This document shows positions 11,501-18,049 of a stretch of DNA of 25,946 bases, piece by piece; within the stretch, counting starts at the first letter, position 1; each line of letters begins with the position of its first letter. Location: NCBI GenBank assembly GCA_002337215.1, contig DDFO01000008.1, positions 135,375 to 161,320 on the forward strand, given 5' to 3'. Source of the stretch: Phycisphaerales bacterium UBA1926. Its GTDB lineage: Bacteria; Planctomycetota; Phycisphaerae; Phycisphaerales; UBA1924. The translations under genes and the position numbers were made by a program. The notes under the pieces were generated by a model that searched no databases, was not told where the DNA came from, and saw only the letters and a list, made by a program, of their open reading frames with translations.

Positions 11501-12197
11501 CCGCGAGCCCGGCGCCGCCGTTCGCGGCCGCCGCTTGCTTGCCCTCGCTGGACCACCAGCTCTTGAAATCGTCCCAGGTCGCGTCGAGACGCCCCCGGGC
11601 CGGGTTGTTGTACGTCGGGAACTTCAGGCGATCCGGGTCATAAGTCTCCAGGATCGACGCCTGGCTCCACACGCTGCTCTTGCCCCGGTTGGTTGGGTGC
11701 AGCGGGTTGCCCTCGATCTTGGTCGGCCGGCCCTGATGCGTCTCGACCAGCAGACCCTCCGCGCCGCCGCCCGCGAGGGGCATGCTCGTCGCGAAGTAGA
11801 GCGGCTTGCCGGGAACGACGTGCTCGGGCTCGTCGGTGTAGGGGACGATCAGGTGCTCGGGCCGACGACAGCCGGGGATCGTCGCCGCCCCAGCGAGCGC
11901 GAGGCTCGCGCCCATCAGCTTCAGGAACCCGCGTCGGCTCTCGCCCGCGCCGGCTTCGCCGTTCTCGCCGTCCTCGAACGCGAGCTCGCTCGCCCCCGCC
12001 GGGAACTCACGGTTCACGAACGCGCGGTACGACGGGTCGTCGGCGAAGTCCTCGGCGCTGCGCCAATAGCGCTGCCCACGACGGGACGTGACGGTACCAC
12101 CAGCGCTCTCGTGCAGCGCATCGGGACCCATCTCGGGTCGCGTGTCATCGATTTCGATCTTGCCCTTCGTGGACGGGCACTGGTCGATCGTGCTCAT
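8550..12197 (-). CDS. actB: ACIII subunit ActB, fused molybdopterin-like and Fe-S protein
   Basis: 1215-aa ACIII subunit. It has a twin-arginine export signal at SRRGFLK (residues 87-93) after an 86-residue N-terminal region. A long molybdopterin-oxidoreductase-like domain follows (about 110-800), which in ACIII is known to lack the Mo cofactor. The C-terminal Fe-S domain has four cysteine groups: CTGCNLCTVAC from 873, CVHCENAPCETVCP from 930, CIGTRYCANNCPYK from 962, and CTYC (1046) with CQQACP (1081). These fit three [4Fe-4S] clusters and one [3Fe-4S] cluster, as reported for the complex. Residues about 1162-1193 form a striking His/Gly/Asp tail. The start is ATG, with GGAGGA 8 bases upstream. 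The fused form equals ActB1 plus ActB2 of other species. It passes electrons from the ActC quinol site to the ActA hemes. Confidence 0.96.
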   Translation of the reverse strand: MSTIDQCPSTKGKIEIDDTRPEMGPDALHESAGGTVTSRRGQRYWRSAEDFADDPSYRAFVNREFPAGASELAFEDGENGEAGAGESRRGFLKLMGASLALAGAATIPGCRRPEHLIVPYTDEPEHVVPGKPLYFATSMPLAGGGAEGLLVETHQGRPTKIEGNPLHPTNRGKSSVWSQASILETYDPDRLKFPTYNNPARGRLDATWDDFKSWWSSEGKQAAAANGGAGLAVICDKKTSPTLDGLRERLLNEYPNATWVWWDPADSRRSSLEGTEIAFGSPRRVLHDFDGAEAVLSLDADFLTEGPNHINESRSFAATRRVEKSGDAMSRLYVCEAHPSGTGSMADHRWRMAPSQTTAFAARVASLVLNGSSAAGVVGSIPASALSEADEARAQAVAADLKRAGRHAVVVAGNTQPAQVHALAAAMNSALGAKVKYLATSATEASHPLLSLAGLTDKMDAGSISTVVTINANPVHDAPGGLGFAEAFAGVAANGGATIALSTMPTETTQASTWELNAATFLESWGDTESYDGTVSAIQPMIAPLYEPAMSENEFVAYLAGVESPDGHTLLSEAWTAALGASGFDKKFRRALHDGFVSGNSDWRDENARLNVRGVSDAVRGLTLGSAPTAESLEVVFETGRIGDGRYWNNGWLQELPQKGTSVVWENPVVLSPATAEELRLLPKGGMAGMYTRAQIPQARLATLTINGVEQEVAVWVCPGVADGVAHVQLGYGRTTGNVGNGVGFNAYPLRTPAAMSTASGATLERSGGSRDLASTQNHWSLEGRTTIVRAIDKKWFDEHADSPRVDEKDLIYKTERRTDALNLAEQMGEMSHTPDNVGAYKNPFNESAVDPKAGARYAQGPQWGMTIDLSSCTGCNLCTVACQSENNIPIVGRTEVAKGREMQWIRVDRYFSGDDLNEPEEMIGQPVACVHCENAPCETVCPVTATVHGPEGTNNMAYNRCIGTRYCANNCPYKVRRFNFFDYAVTKYNGAFLGSEAVFGDEGIDQKKFNKNLIPPRLREKLDEISKMKNNPDVTVRSRGVMEKCTYCIQRVNAARQESKVKGHWTESAPIPDGFFQVACQQACPSDSIVFGDILDESSEVHASRMSERSYMLLGYLNTRPRTSHMLRVRNPNEPLLKMELAWRGMSESEIEEYLKDPLAHHGGGHGDHGHDAGHDENGHGDGEGGDSHGEHSFVDPAKRFMDEGYRASLRVLS

Positions 12198-12251
12198 ATC
12201 AACGGTCCTCCGCGGCGGCGAACCGATCCGGACCGGCGGTCTCGCCGGGGA

Positions 12252-12947
12252 TCAGTAGTGACAGGCCGCGCAGTGCTGCGGCGGGTTGTTCTTGAGATTC
12301 TCGAGGAGCGACTCGGGGGTCATCCCGTTGTGCACCCGATCCTCCACAGGCTTGCTCATCCACTCCTGCTCGACCCAGATCAGGTCCGTGACCATCTCCG
12401 GAGGCACGAGGAACTCCTCAGGGTTGCGGTGGCAATCGAGACACCATCCCATCGCGAGGCTCTGGTCCTGATAGACGACCGGCATGCCCCGGATCTGGCC
12501 GTGGCACGAGTAGCACGACACACCCGCGTTCACGTGAACATGGTGCGGGAAGTTCGCGTAATCGGGAACGACGTGGATGTTCTCCCACTCGATCGTCGCG
12601 CCCTCGGCGTAGGCGCTGCGGATGAACTGCACCTTGTCAGCGGGGACCGTCGAATCGGCGATCTTCCCCTCGCTGTGGCAGCCGTAGCACGTCGCGACGC
12701 TCGGCACATTGCTGTGCTTGCTGTCCTCGACGTGCGTGTGGCAATACCGGCAATCGATGCCGAGCGTGCCCGCGTGGATCTGATGGTTGAACCCAGACCC
12801 GGGCTGCTCGGGCATGAACCCGACCTCCCAGAAGTCGGGCGTCAGCCAGTACCACCCGCCCGCAACGACGCTGACCGCGCCGCCGAGCCCGGCCACCGCG
12901 CCCAGAGTCGGGAGCGCGTTCATCCATTTCGGAAACAAGCCTGCCAA
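12252..12947 (-). CDS. actA: ACIII subunit ActA, pentaheme cytochrome c
   Basis: 231-aa ACIII subunit with one N-terminal TM anchor (about residues 14-34) and five CxxCH heme sites: CRYCH 66-70, CYGCH 87-91, CYSCH 145-149, CLDCH 169-173 and CAACH 226-230, the last one residue from the C-terminus. The family usually begins only a few residues before an FPKW-like segment. That fits a TTG start at 12947, which has GGAGG at 12955-12959 and a 7-base spacer. The alternative ATG at 12968 would add seven residues but lacks a ribosome binding site. This is the first gene of the respiratory operon, 54 bp upstream of actB. The promoter should lie in the divergent region shared with ctaA. Confidence 0.93.
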   Translation of the reverse strand: MAGLFPKWMNALPTLGAVAGLGGAVSVVAGGWYWLTPDFWEVGFMPEQPGSGFNHQIHAGTLGIDCRYCHTHVEDSKHSNVPSVATCYGCHSEGKIADSTVPADKVQFIRSAYAEGATIEWENIHVVPDYANFPHHVHVNAGVSCYSCHGQIRGMPVVYQDQSLAMGWCLDCHRNPEEFLVPPEMVTDLIWVEQEWMSKPVEDRVHNGMTPESLLENLKNNPPQHCAACHY

Positions 12948-12954
12948 GACAAGG

Positions 12955-12959
12955 CCTCC
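12955..12959 (-). promoter_or_regulatory. Ribosome binding site deciding a TTG start for actA
   Basis: GGAGG on the minus strand lies 7 bases upstream of TTG at 12947. No comparable motif precedes the ATG at 12968. The same GGAGG-N7-TTG arrangement is seen before the DUF1800 gene. Confidence 0.6.
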
Positions 12960-13031
12960 GGTCTGCATAGCCAGCCGGAGGTCGATCCTCTCGGCGAGCA
13001 AAGTCCGAAAACTCCGCGGAACGACACACAA

Positions 13032-13047
13032 CCACGACAGGTCGTGG
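13032..13047. repeat. Perfect inverted repeat in the actA leader
   Basis: CCACGAC and GTCGTGG flank two bases. The repeat lies about 85 bp upstream of the proposed actA start, so in the mRNA it would form a tight 7-bp hairpin in the leader. It could equally be a short operator. No known binding protein is assigned. Confidence 0.5.
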
Positions 13048-13160
13048 CCGCCCCGGAGAATGGGCGAAGCGTACACAATCCGCCTCCGCCGATGTTGCTG
13101 CCCAACAGAAAAAAATCCAGCCGCGAGAACGCCGACACCCCCGTAACGGCCCAGAATCGC

Positions 13161-13183
13161 CAATTGAGAACGAGTCTCAATTG
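13161..13183. promoter_or_regulatory. Palindromic operator candidate, Fur-like, at the actA-ctaA divergent promoter
   Basis: Two perfect 9-base arms, CAATTGAGA and TCTCAATTG, flank ACGAG. The central 15 bases read TGAGAAC-G-AGTCTCA. Against the 7-1-7 Fur form TGATAATnATTATCA this matches 11 of 14 positions, and against the variant TGAGAATnATTCTCA it matches 12 of 14, counted by eye. The AT-rich arms stand out in GC-rich surroundings. The palindrome overlaps the possible -35 element of ctaA, so a repressor bound here would block it. The regulator identity is inference. Confidence 0.55.
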
Positions 13184-13276
13184 CATTTATTCTTGTTTAC
13201 CGAGAATTGCCTACACTCCGGAACGGCCTCGATACTGGGCCCAGCATGCTCTCCTCGACACGGGAACAATCCCCCA

Positions 13277-14701
13277 ATGACCACACGCCAGTCCGCCGAG
13301 CACATGACCCACATCGCCGCACCCTTCACGGCCCAGGCCGCCACCGTCGCCGGGTTCACCGCGACGATCGCGACATGGGTGGTCTGGTGGGTCACCCATC
13401 TGCCTGGCCTCGCTGTCCCGAGTCAATGGGCTGCTGCGATCCTGACTCTAACCCTCGTCATCAGCCTGCTTTGGGTCTCGCGGCGCGCCCGCCACCCGTT
13501 CCGCGTTGCCCTTTTCGGGGGCCTGATCACCGGCACGCTCAATCTCCTGATCCTGGGCTCGATACTTGGTGAACAGGCCGACTCCGCCGACGCGATGGCG
13601 ACCGCCGCCAACCGATTCCGCGCCGAGGCCCCCACCATCATCCTGGGCTATCTCTTGGTCACCACGCTCGGCGGCGTCATCGCGGGCGGTCTCGCCGCCT
13701 CGTTCCCGAGCCGGCCGGCCACCCCCAGACCCGGCGTATGGCTCGGTCGCTTCGCGATCGTCGTGGTCGCAAGCTTCTTCCCGCTCTTGTTTATCGGCGG
13801 CGCGGTCACCGGCACCGAGTCGGGGATGGCGGTCCCAGACAGCGTGACCTCGTACGGTGCGTTCTCGGCACTCCTCCCCCTCAGCATGATGGCCGAGCCC
13901 CGGATCTTCCTCGAGCACACCCACCGCCTGTTCGGCACCCTCGTCGGCCTCAACGCGATCGCGCTGGTTGTCTTCGCCTTCGCGATCGAGCGGCGCAAAG
14001 TTCCCAAGGTCTTCACGGTCGTTCTTTTGCTGCTCGTCATCACCCAGGGCGTTTTCGGGGCGATCCGCGTCGGGGCGGTGTCTTCGGGGCTCGCCGCCGT
14101 CCACGGGGTCTTCGCGCAGCTCGTGCTCGCTTTCGCGATCATCACCGCCTGCAAGCTGAGCCCCCTCGACCGCGAGCAGGCCGAGGCGCGAGGCAGCACG
14201 CGAGCCGACACGGTGTCGGACCGCACCGTCCACGCCGCGCGGCGGGGCGTCCGTTTCACGCACCTCGCGGCCGTCGCGATCCTGATCCAGCTCATCTTCG
14301 GAGCCCTGGGCCGACACCTGCCCAACGGGTCGCACGCGGTCTGGGCCCACGCCGGGTTCTCGATCGTCGTCGTCCTGCTGGTGGTCATCTCAGCGGCGGT
14401 GATGCGGAGCGCGACCCCCGAGAGCCGGGAGGGCAGGCTGCTCCGTCGCGTCGGGCTGCTGCTCACCATCGGCGTGTTCTGCCAGTTCGTGCTCGGGTTC
14501 ATGGCGCTCTGGCAGGTCGGTGTGGGCGGCGCGACCGAACCCATACTCCTCGCCGACCAGCTCGCCGAGGCCCGCACGATCGATCCGCTCGAAACCGTGA
14601 TCACCACCGCCCACCAGACCATCGGGGCCTCCCTGTTCGCGGGGATCGCGGCCGCGGTCTATTGGACGAAGCGGATCACCAGGGCGCACCAGTCCTTCTG
14701 A
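13277..14701 (+). CDS. ctaA: Heme A synthase, COX15/CtaA family
   Basis: Membrane enzyme that oxidises the heme O methyl group to give heme A for the adjacent oxidase; 474 aa from ATG 13277. Family motifs are GGAVTGTESGMAVPD at 174-188, EHTHRLFGTLVG at 213-224 (H214 and H216), GVFGAIRV at 258-265, AVHGVFAQL at 274-282 (H276), WAHAGFS at 356-362 (H358) and TAHQTIGA at 444-451 (H446). These are the paired heme-ligand histidines of both four-helix halves. The N-terminal 160 residues carry about four extra TM segments before the usual core, so the protein is longer than the 300-350 aa typical of bacterial CtaA. The frame extends upstream to TTG 13181, but that would start inside the palindrome and lacks a ribosome binding site; ATG 13304 is a shorter alternative. 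The gene is divergent from the ACIII operon. Confidence 0.93.
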   Translation: MTTRQSAEHMTHIAAPFTAQAATVAGFTATIATWVVWWVTHLPGLAVPSQWAAAILTLTLVISLLWVSRRARHPFRVALFGGLITGTLNLLILGSILGEQADSADAMATAANRFRAEAPTIILGYLLVTTLGGVIAGGLAASFPSRPATPRPGVWLGRFAIVVVASFFPLLFIGGAVTGTESGMAVPDSVTSYGAFSALLPLSMMAEPRIFLEHTHRLFGTLVGLNAIALVVFAFAIERRKVPKVFTVVLLLLVITQGVFGAIRVGAVSSGLAAVHGVFAQLVLAFAIITACKLSPLDREQAEARGSTRADTVSDRTVHAARRGVRFTHLAAVAILIQLIFGALGRHLPNGSHAVWAHAGFSIVVVLLVVISAAVMRSATPESREGRLLRRVGLLLTIGVFCQFVLGFMALWQVGVGGATEPILLADQLAEARTIDPLETVITTAHQTIGASLFAGIAAAVYWTKRITRAHQSF

Positions 14702-14750
14702 CCAGACCGGCTGACCAGACCGGCCGACCAGACCGGCCGACCAATTCGTC
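14699..14750. repeat. Tandem 13-bp repeat at the ctaA stop
   Basis: Units of 13 bp, TGACCAGACCGGC twice, then CGACCAGACCGGC, then a decayed CGACCAATTCGTC. The first unit contains the ctaA stop codon TGA (14699-14701), so the array starts exactly at the gene end. The 13-bp period is not a multiple of three, which argues against coding. Confidence 0.85.
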
Positions 14751-14811
14751 TGACCCCGCCGAACGATCAAAGGACTCCGGAGAACCGCCGGATCCCTGTA
14801 ATCCCGAACAT

Positions 14812-14832
14812 ACCGATCCCAGCAAGATCGGT
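14812..14832. terminator. Hairpin downstream of ctaA, possible terminator
   Basis: ACCGATC and GATCGGT form a perfect 7-bp stem around a 7-base loop, 110 bp after ctaA. No T-run follows on either strand, so termination by this hairpin is uncertain. An operator is an alternative reading. Confidence 0.35.
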
Positions 14833-15004
14833 GCGTCGACGAGCGCACGACTGAACCCTCGACGGATGCACCGTTTTCGGGCATACTGCTCTGTCGGGTC
14901 GATGCAATAGCCGGCACGGCGTCGCGTTGGTTTCCACGGCACGAACTCCTGCTGGACCGATCGACGAATCGAAGAGCGGGTGCGATCTCACCGCGGGCGA
15001 TGCC

Positions 15005-15034
15005 GTGACAGTTGGCGTGACAAACGCCGTGACA
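15005..15034. repeat. Three GTGACA direct repeats, 12-bp period
   Basis: GTGACA occurs at 15005, 15017 and 15029, each followed by six variable bases, ending 18 bp before the proposed TTG start of the DUF1800 gene. Regular spacing near one DNA turn suggests iterated binding sites for a regulator or a run of translated VT dipeptides if the upstream start is used. Confidence 0.55.
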
Positions 15035-15040
15035 GACATT

Positions 15041-15045
15041 GGAGG
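15041..15045 (+). promoter_or_regulatory. Ribosome binding site deciding a TTG start for the DUF1800 gene
   Basis: GGAGG lies 7 bases upstream of TTG at 15053. The in-frame upstream candidates (TTG 14927 and GTG codons between 15005 and 15031) lack an equal motif. Confidence 0.6.
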
Positions 15046-15052
15046 CGATGCT

Positions 15053-16621
15053 TTGACACTCAACACCGCCCAACCGACACGCGACGACGGACGACGCCGT
15101 GACGACGACGACGCGCCCGACCGCCTGCCCTCGCGTCTCACCGAGATCCGTGCCCACGAGTTCGGCGAACCGGAGGCCCGGCATCTCCTGCTGCGCGCCG
15201 GTTTCGGCGGCACGCCGAGCCAGATCCGGACACTCGCCGAATGGGGGCCCGAGCGGTCGGTCGATTATCTGCTCGCGGCCGAGGACGTGCCCTACGCGGC
15301 GCCGAAGGCCGACCGGTTCGACGCGAACATCATGCGTCCGCTGAGCGAGTCGGAACGCCGGGAGTACCGGTCGGCCCAGCAGCGGCGCGACGAGGACACG
15401 CTCGCGCGGTTCCGCCTGCTGCGCCAGCAGCGCCAACGCCAGGACCGGCAGCAGATCGGCGATGTCCAGCGGTGGTGGCTCGAGCGCATGATCGAGACCC
15501 CACGCCCGCTCGAGGAGAAGATGACGCTCTTCTGGCACAACCACTTCGCGACGAGTTACCGCACGATCGAGAACTCGTACCACATGTACCTGCAGAACCA
15601 GTTTCTGCGCACGAACGCGCTCGGCTCGTTCGCGGATCTTCTCTACGGCATCATCCGCGACCCCGCGATGATCGCCTACCTCGACAACAACGATTCGAGA
15701 GTCGGGCAGCCGAACGAGAATCTGGCGCGCGAACTGATGGAGCTCTTCAGCCTGGGTGTGGGCAACTACTCGGAACGCGACATCAAGGAAGGCGCCCGCG
15801 CGCTCACCGGCTATTCGTTCCGAGACGACGAGTTCGTGTTCAACCACGAGAACCACGACAAGGGCAACAAGACGATCCTGGGCCGACGCGGGAACCTCGA
15901 CGGCGAGGGCTTCGTCGCGGCGATCCTCGCGCAGCCCGCGTGCGCCCAGTTCATCGCGACCAAGCTGTACGACTATTTCTGTCAGCACATCGGCACGCAC
16001 GACCCGGGCGATGAGATCGCCGTGCGGCGCACGATCCAGTCCCTCGCGGGCACGCTCCGGTCGAGCGACTACGCGCTGACGCCGGCGCTCCGTCGGCTGA
16101 TGCTCAGCCGGCACTTCTACCACCCCACCGTCATGGGCAACCGGATCAAGAGCCCGACCGAGCTCGTGGTCGGGTCCGTGCGCTCGCTGAATACCCCGGT
16201 GCGCGACATGGGCGTGCTGCTGCAGGCGATGGACCTGATGGGCCAGAACCTGATGTACCCGCCCAGCGTCAAGGGTTGGGACGGCGGGCGGACCTGGATC
16301 AACACCTCGACCATCTTCGTGCGACAGAACGCGCTGAACTTCCTGCTGACCGGGAGGCTCCCGGTCGGCTACGACGGGAACGCGCGGGACGAGCGGTACG
16401 ACCCGACCGACCTGCTTACCGAAGACGAGCGGCGCACGCCGCGGTCCGCCGCGTCGGCTTTGCTCCGCCTGACGCTGGGGCACACCGACGAGCGCACGAA
16501 AGACGACGCGGTCCGTGCGCTCACAGGCTTTGCGAGAGAACACGACGACCGGGTCAACCGGGACGTCCTCGTCGGCATGCTGCTGCTGATCGCGGCGATG
16601 CCCGAATACCAGCTCTGCTGA
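15053..16621 (+). CDS. DUF1800 domain protein
   Basis: 522 aa from the TTG at 15053. DUF1800 proteins are common in Planctomycetota and almost always pair with a DUF1501 gene, as here; their biochemical role is not established. Family motifs are HLLLRAGFGGTPSQI near residues 44-58, FWHNHFATS at 160-168, NENLARELMELFSLGVGNYSE near 221-241 followed by a GARALTGY segment, SPTELVVGSVRSL, and PPSVKGWDGGRTWIN. The N-terminus is Asp/Arg-rich and shows no signal peptide, so the protein may be cytoplasmic or exported with its partner. The DUF1501 gene follows after 42 bp on the same strand. The upstream frame would allow up to 42 more residues, which I consider unlikely. Confidence 0.9.
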   Translation: MTLNTAQPTRDDGRRRDDDDAPDRLPSRLTEIRAHEFGEPEARHLLLRAGFGGTPSQIRTLAEWGPERSVDYLLAAEDVPYAAPKADRFDANIMRPLSESERREYRSAQQRRDEDTLARFRLLRQQRQRQDRQQIGDVQRWWLERMIETPRPLEEKMTLFWHNHFATSYRTIENSYHMYLQNQFLRTNALGSFADLLYGIIRDPAMIAYLDNNDSRVGQPNENLARELMELFSLGVGNYSERDIKEGARALTGYSFRDDEFVFNHENHDKGNKTILGRRGNLDGEGFVAAILAQPACAQFIATKLYDYFCQHIGTHDPGDEIAVRRTIQSLAGTLRSSDYALTPALRRLMLSRHFYHPTVMGNRIKSPTELVVGSVRSLNTPVRDMGVLLQAMDLMGQNLMYPPSVKGWDGGRTWINTSTIFVRQNALNFLLTGRLPVGYDGNARDERYDPTDLLTEDERRTPRSAASALLRLTLGHTDERTKDDAVRALTGFAREHDDRVNRDVLVGMLLLIAAMPEYQLC

Positions 16622-16663
16622 TAGTCTCCCGTTCAGGAACGGCTCGCTTCAAAGGAAGAGACC

Positions 16664-18019
16664 ATGCACCACAACGACTCCGCCAACGCCCGCGCCTGGA
16701 CTCGACGCGAACTGCTCGGCAACGGGCTCGTCATGGCGTCGGCCGCGATGGCGATGCCGATGTTCCTCCAGCGTTCCGCCTTCGCGCTGCCTGGTCCCGA
16801 CCTGGGCTCGATCCCGGGGGTGCCCGACGACCGGATCCTCGTCGTCATCCAGATGGGGGGCGGCAACGACGGGCTCAACACCGTCGCGCCCGTCGGCTAC
16901 GACGCCTACCACCGCCTCCGCCCCTCAATCCGCATCACCAAACAGCAGGGCATCACGCTCGAGGACAGGTACAGCGATATCGCGCTCCACCCCGCCCTCG
17001 AGGGCCTGAAGGAGATGTACGACAGCGGGCTGATGTCGGTCGTGCAAGGCGTGGGCTATCCGAACCCGAACCGAAGCCACTTCAAGAGCATGGACATCTG
17101 GCACACCGCCGACACGACCGGCACGGGCGACGGCTGGATCGGGCGGTACTACGACAGCGAGTGCTGCGGCTTCGGGGCGGGAGAATCGGGGCGCGCACCC
17201 AGGCAGGCCGCCAACCAGCCTCAGGCACGTACTGAGACGGTCTACCCGCCTGTGGCGATCGGTCGCGAAGCGCCGCTGGCGATGCAGGGCCGGCAGACCA
17301 AGCCCGTCGCGTTCGAGACGCCCGACCTCTTCCGCTGGACGGGTGAGCAGATCCACGATTCGCTGCACGATCCCTACCAGAAACTCGTCAGGCGGGACCC
17401 CGCGCAGGCAGAGGGCAACGTCAGCTCGAACGCGGAGTTCCTGATGCGCACGAGTCTGGACGCACAGGTCTCGAGCGACAAGATCCGCCAGGCGGTCGCC
17501 GAGCGGTCGCTGGTCGAGTACCCCAACTCGCCGCTCGCGTCGCAGCTGAGCATGATCGCGAAGATGATCCGCGCGGGGATGAAAACGCGGGTCTATTACG
17601 CCACGCACGGCGGGTTCGACACCCACGCCGGGCAGGGCGGCGCGAACGGGCGGCACGCGAACCTGCTGCGGCAGTTCGCGACCGCGGTCCGCGCGTTCTA
17701 CCAGGACCTCGGCCAGCAGGGCAACGACGGACGCGTGCTGACGATGCAGTTCAGCGAGTTCGGCCGGCGCGTCGCCCAGAACGCGAGCGGCGGGACCGAC
17801 CACGGGACCGCGGCGCCGATGATGCTGTTCGGTCCCATGGTCAACGCGGGCGTGCTCAACCCCCACCCCTCGATGGACAACCTCGACGGGGGCGACCTGA
17901 AGTACACCGTCGATTTCCGCACGGTCTACGCGGGCGTTCTCGACGACTGGATGAAGACCGATTCGAAGACGGTGCTTGAGGGGCGCTACAAGGCGGCGCC
18001 GGTGATCCGGAAACTGTGA
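16664..18019 (+). CDS. DUF1501 domain protein, Tat-exported
   Basis: 451 aa, ATG start with AAAGGA 8 bases upstream. The N-terminus has a twin-arginine signal (WTRRELLGNG, residues 12-21, then a hydrophobic stretch to about 42), so it should be exported folded. DUF1501 belongs to the alkaline-phosphatase-like superfamily; visible motifs are VIQMGGGNDGLNT (61-73), SHFKSMDIWHTA (138-149), THGGFDTHAGQ (314-324) and FSEFGRRVAQNASGGTDHGTAAPM (363-386), which contain the usual Asp and His residues. The segment about 166-205 (ECCGFGAGESGR onward) is a variable insertion with two adjacent Cys. The substrate is unknown. The pairing with DUF1800 suggests joint function at the cell envelope. Confidence 0.93.
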   Translation: MHHNDSANARAWTRRELLGNGLVMASAAMAMPMFLQRSAFALPGPDLGSIPGVPDDRILVVIQMGGGNDGLNTVAPVGYDAYHRLRPSIRITKQQGITLEDRYSDIALHPALEGLKEMYDSGLMSVVQGVGYPNPNRSHFKSMDIWHTADTTGTGDGWIGRYYDSECCGFGAGESGRAPRQAANQPQARTETVYPPVAIGREAPLAMQGRQTKPVAFETPDLFRWTGEQIHDSLHDPYQKLVRRDPAQAEGNVSSNAEFLMRTSLDAQVSSDKIRQAVAERSLVEYPNSPLASQLSMIAKMIRAGMKTRVYYATHGGFDTHAGQGGANGRHANLLRQFATAVRAFYQDLGQQGNDGRVLTMQFSEFGRRVAQNASGGTDHGTAAPMMLFGPMVNAGVLNPHPSMDNLDGGDLKYTVDFRTVYAGVLDDWMKTDSKTVLEGRYKAAPVIRKL

Positions 18020-18049
18020 CCGTCGTCACACCTCCCGGCTGAGCTCAGC
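18015..18049. terminator. Two palindromes in the convergent DUF1501-arsM junction
   Basis: TGTGAC-CGTC-GTCACA (18015-18030) is a 6-bp stem with a 4-base loop and includes the DUF1501 stop codon. GCTGAGCTCAGC (18038-18049) is a perfect 12-bp palindrome and includes the arsM stop codon. The genes end only 25 bp apart and face each other, so these could serve as a compact bidirectional terminator. Neither has a T-run. Confidence 0.45.

Larger units (their letters stand above)
12948..13276. promoter_or_regulatory. Divergent control region between actA and ctaA
   Basis: About 330 bp without a convincing gene, although long spurious frames cross it. It should hold the promoters of the ACIII-oxidase operon (leftward) and of ctaA (rightward). 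I see two inverted repeats (13032-13047 and 13161-13183), listed separately. The second repeat offers TTGAGA as a possible -35 on each strand. Rightward, TTGAGA at 13164-13169 has TATTCT at 13188-13193 after an 18-base gap. The leftward -10 is unclear. Confidence 0.6.
14702..15052. other. Intergenic region between ctaA and the DUF1800 gene
   Basis: About 350 bp with no convincing gene. It contains the 13-bp tandem array, an inverted repeat at 14812-14832, and three GTGACA direct repeats just before the DUF1800 start. A plus-strand frame runs from TTG 14927 into the DUF1800 gene, but its first 42 codons lack a ribosome binding site and a signal peptide, so I treat them as leader. I could not identify a confident promoter. 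Confidence 0.6.

Noticed and set aside
12948..13163. Longer actA beginning at TTG 13163
   Set aside because: It would add 72 residues unlike any ActA N-terminus and start inside the palindrome; no ribosome binding site.
11184..13280. 698-codon plus-strand frame across actB, actA and the divergent region
   Set aside because: It runs antisense to two conserved ACIII genes and across the control region; composition is that of a shadow frame.
14390..16543. 717-codon minus-strand open frame opposite the DUF1800 gene
   Set aside because: Same antisense effect; the plus strand has clear DUF1800 motifs and a ribosome binding site.
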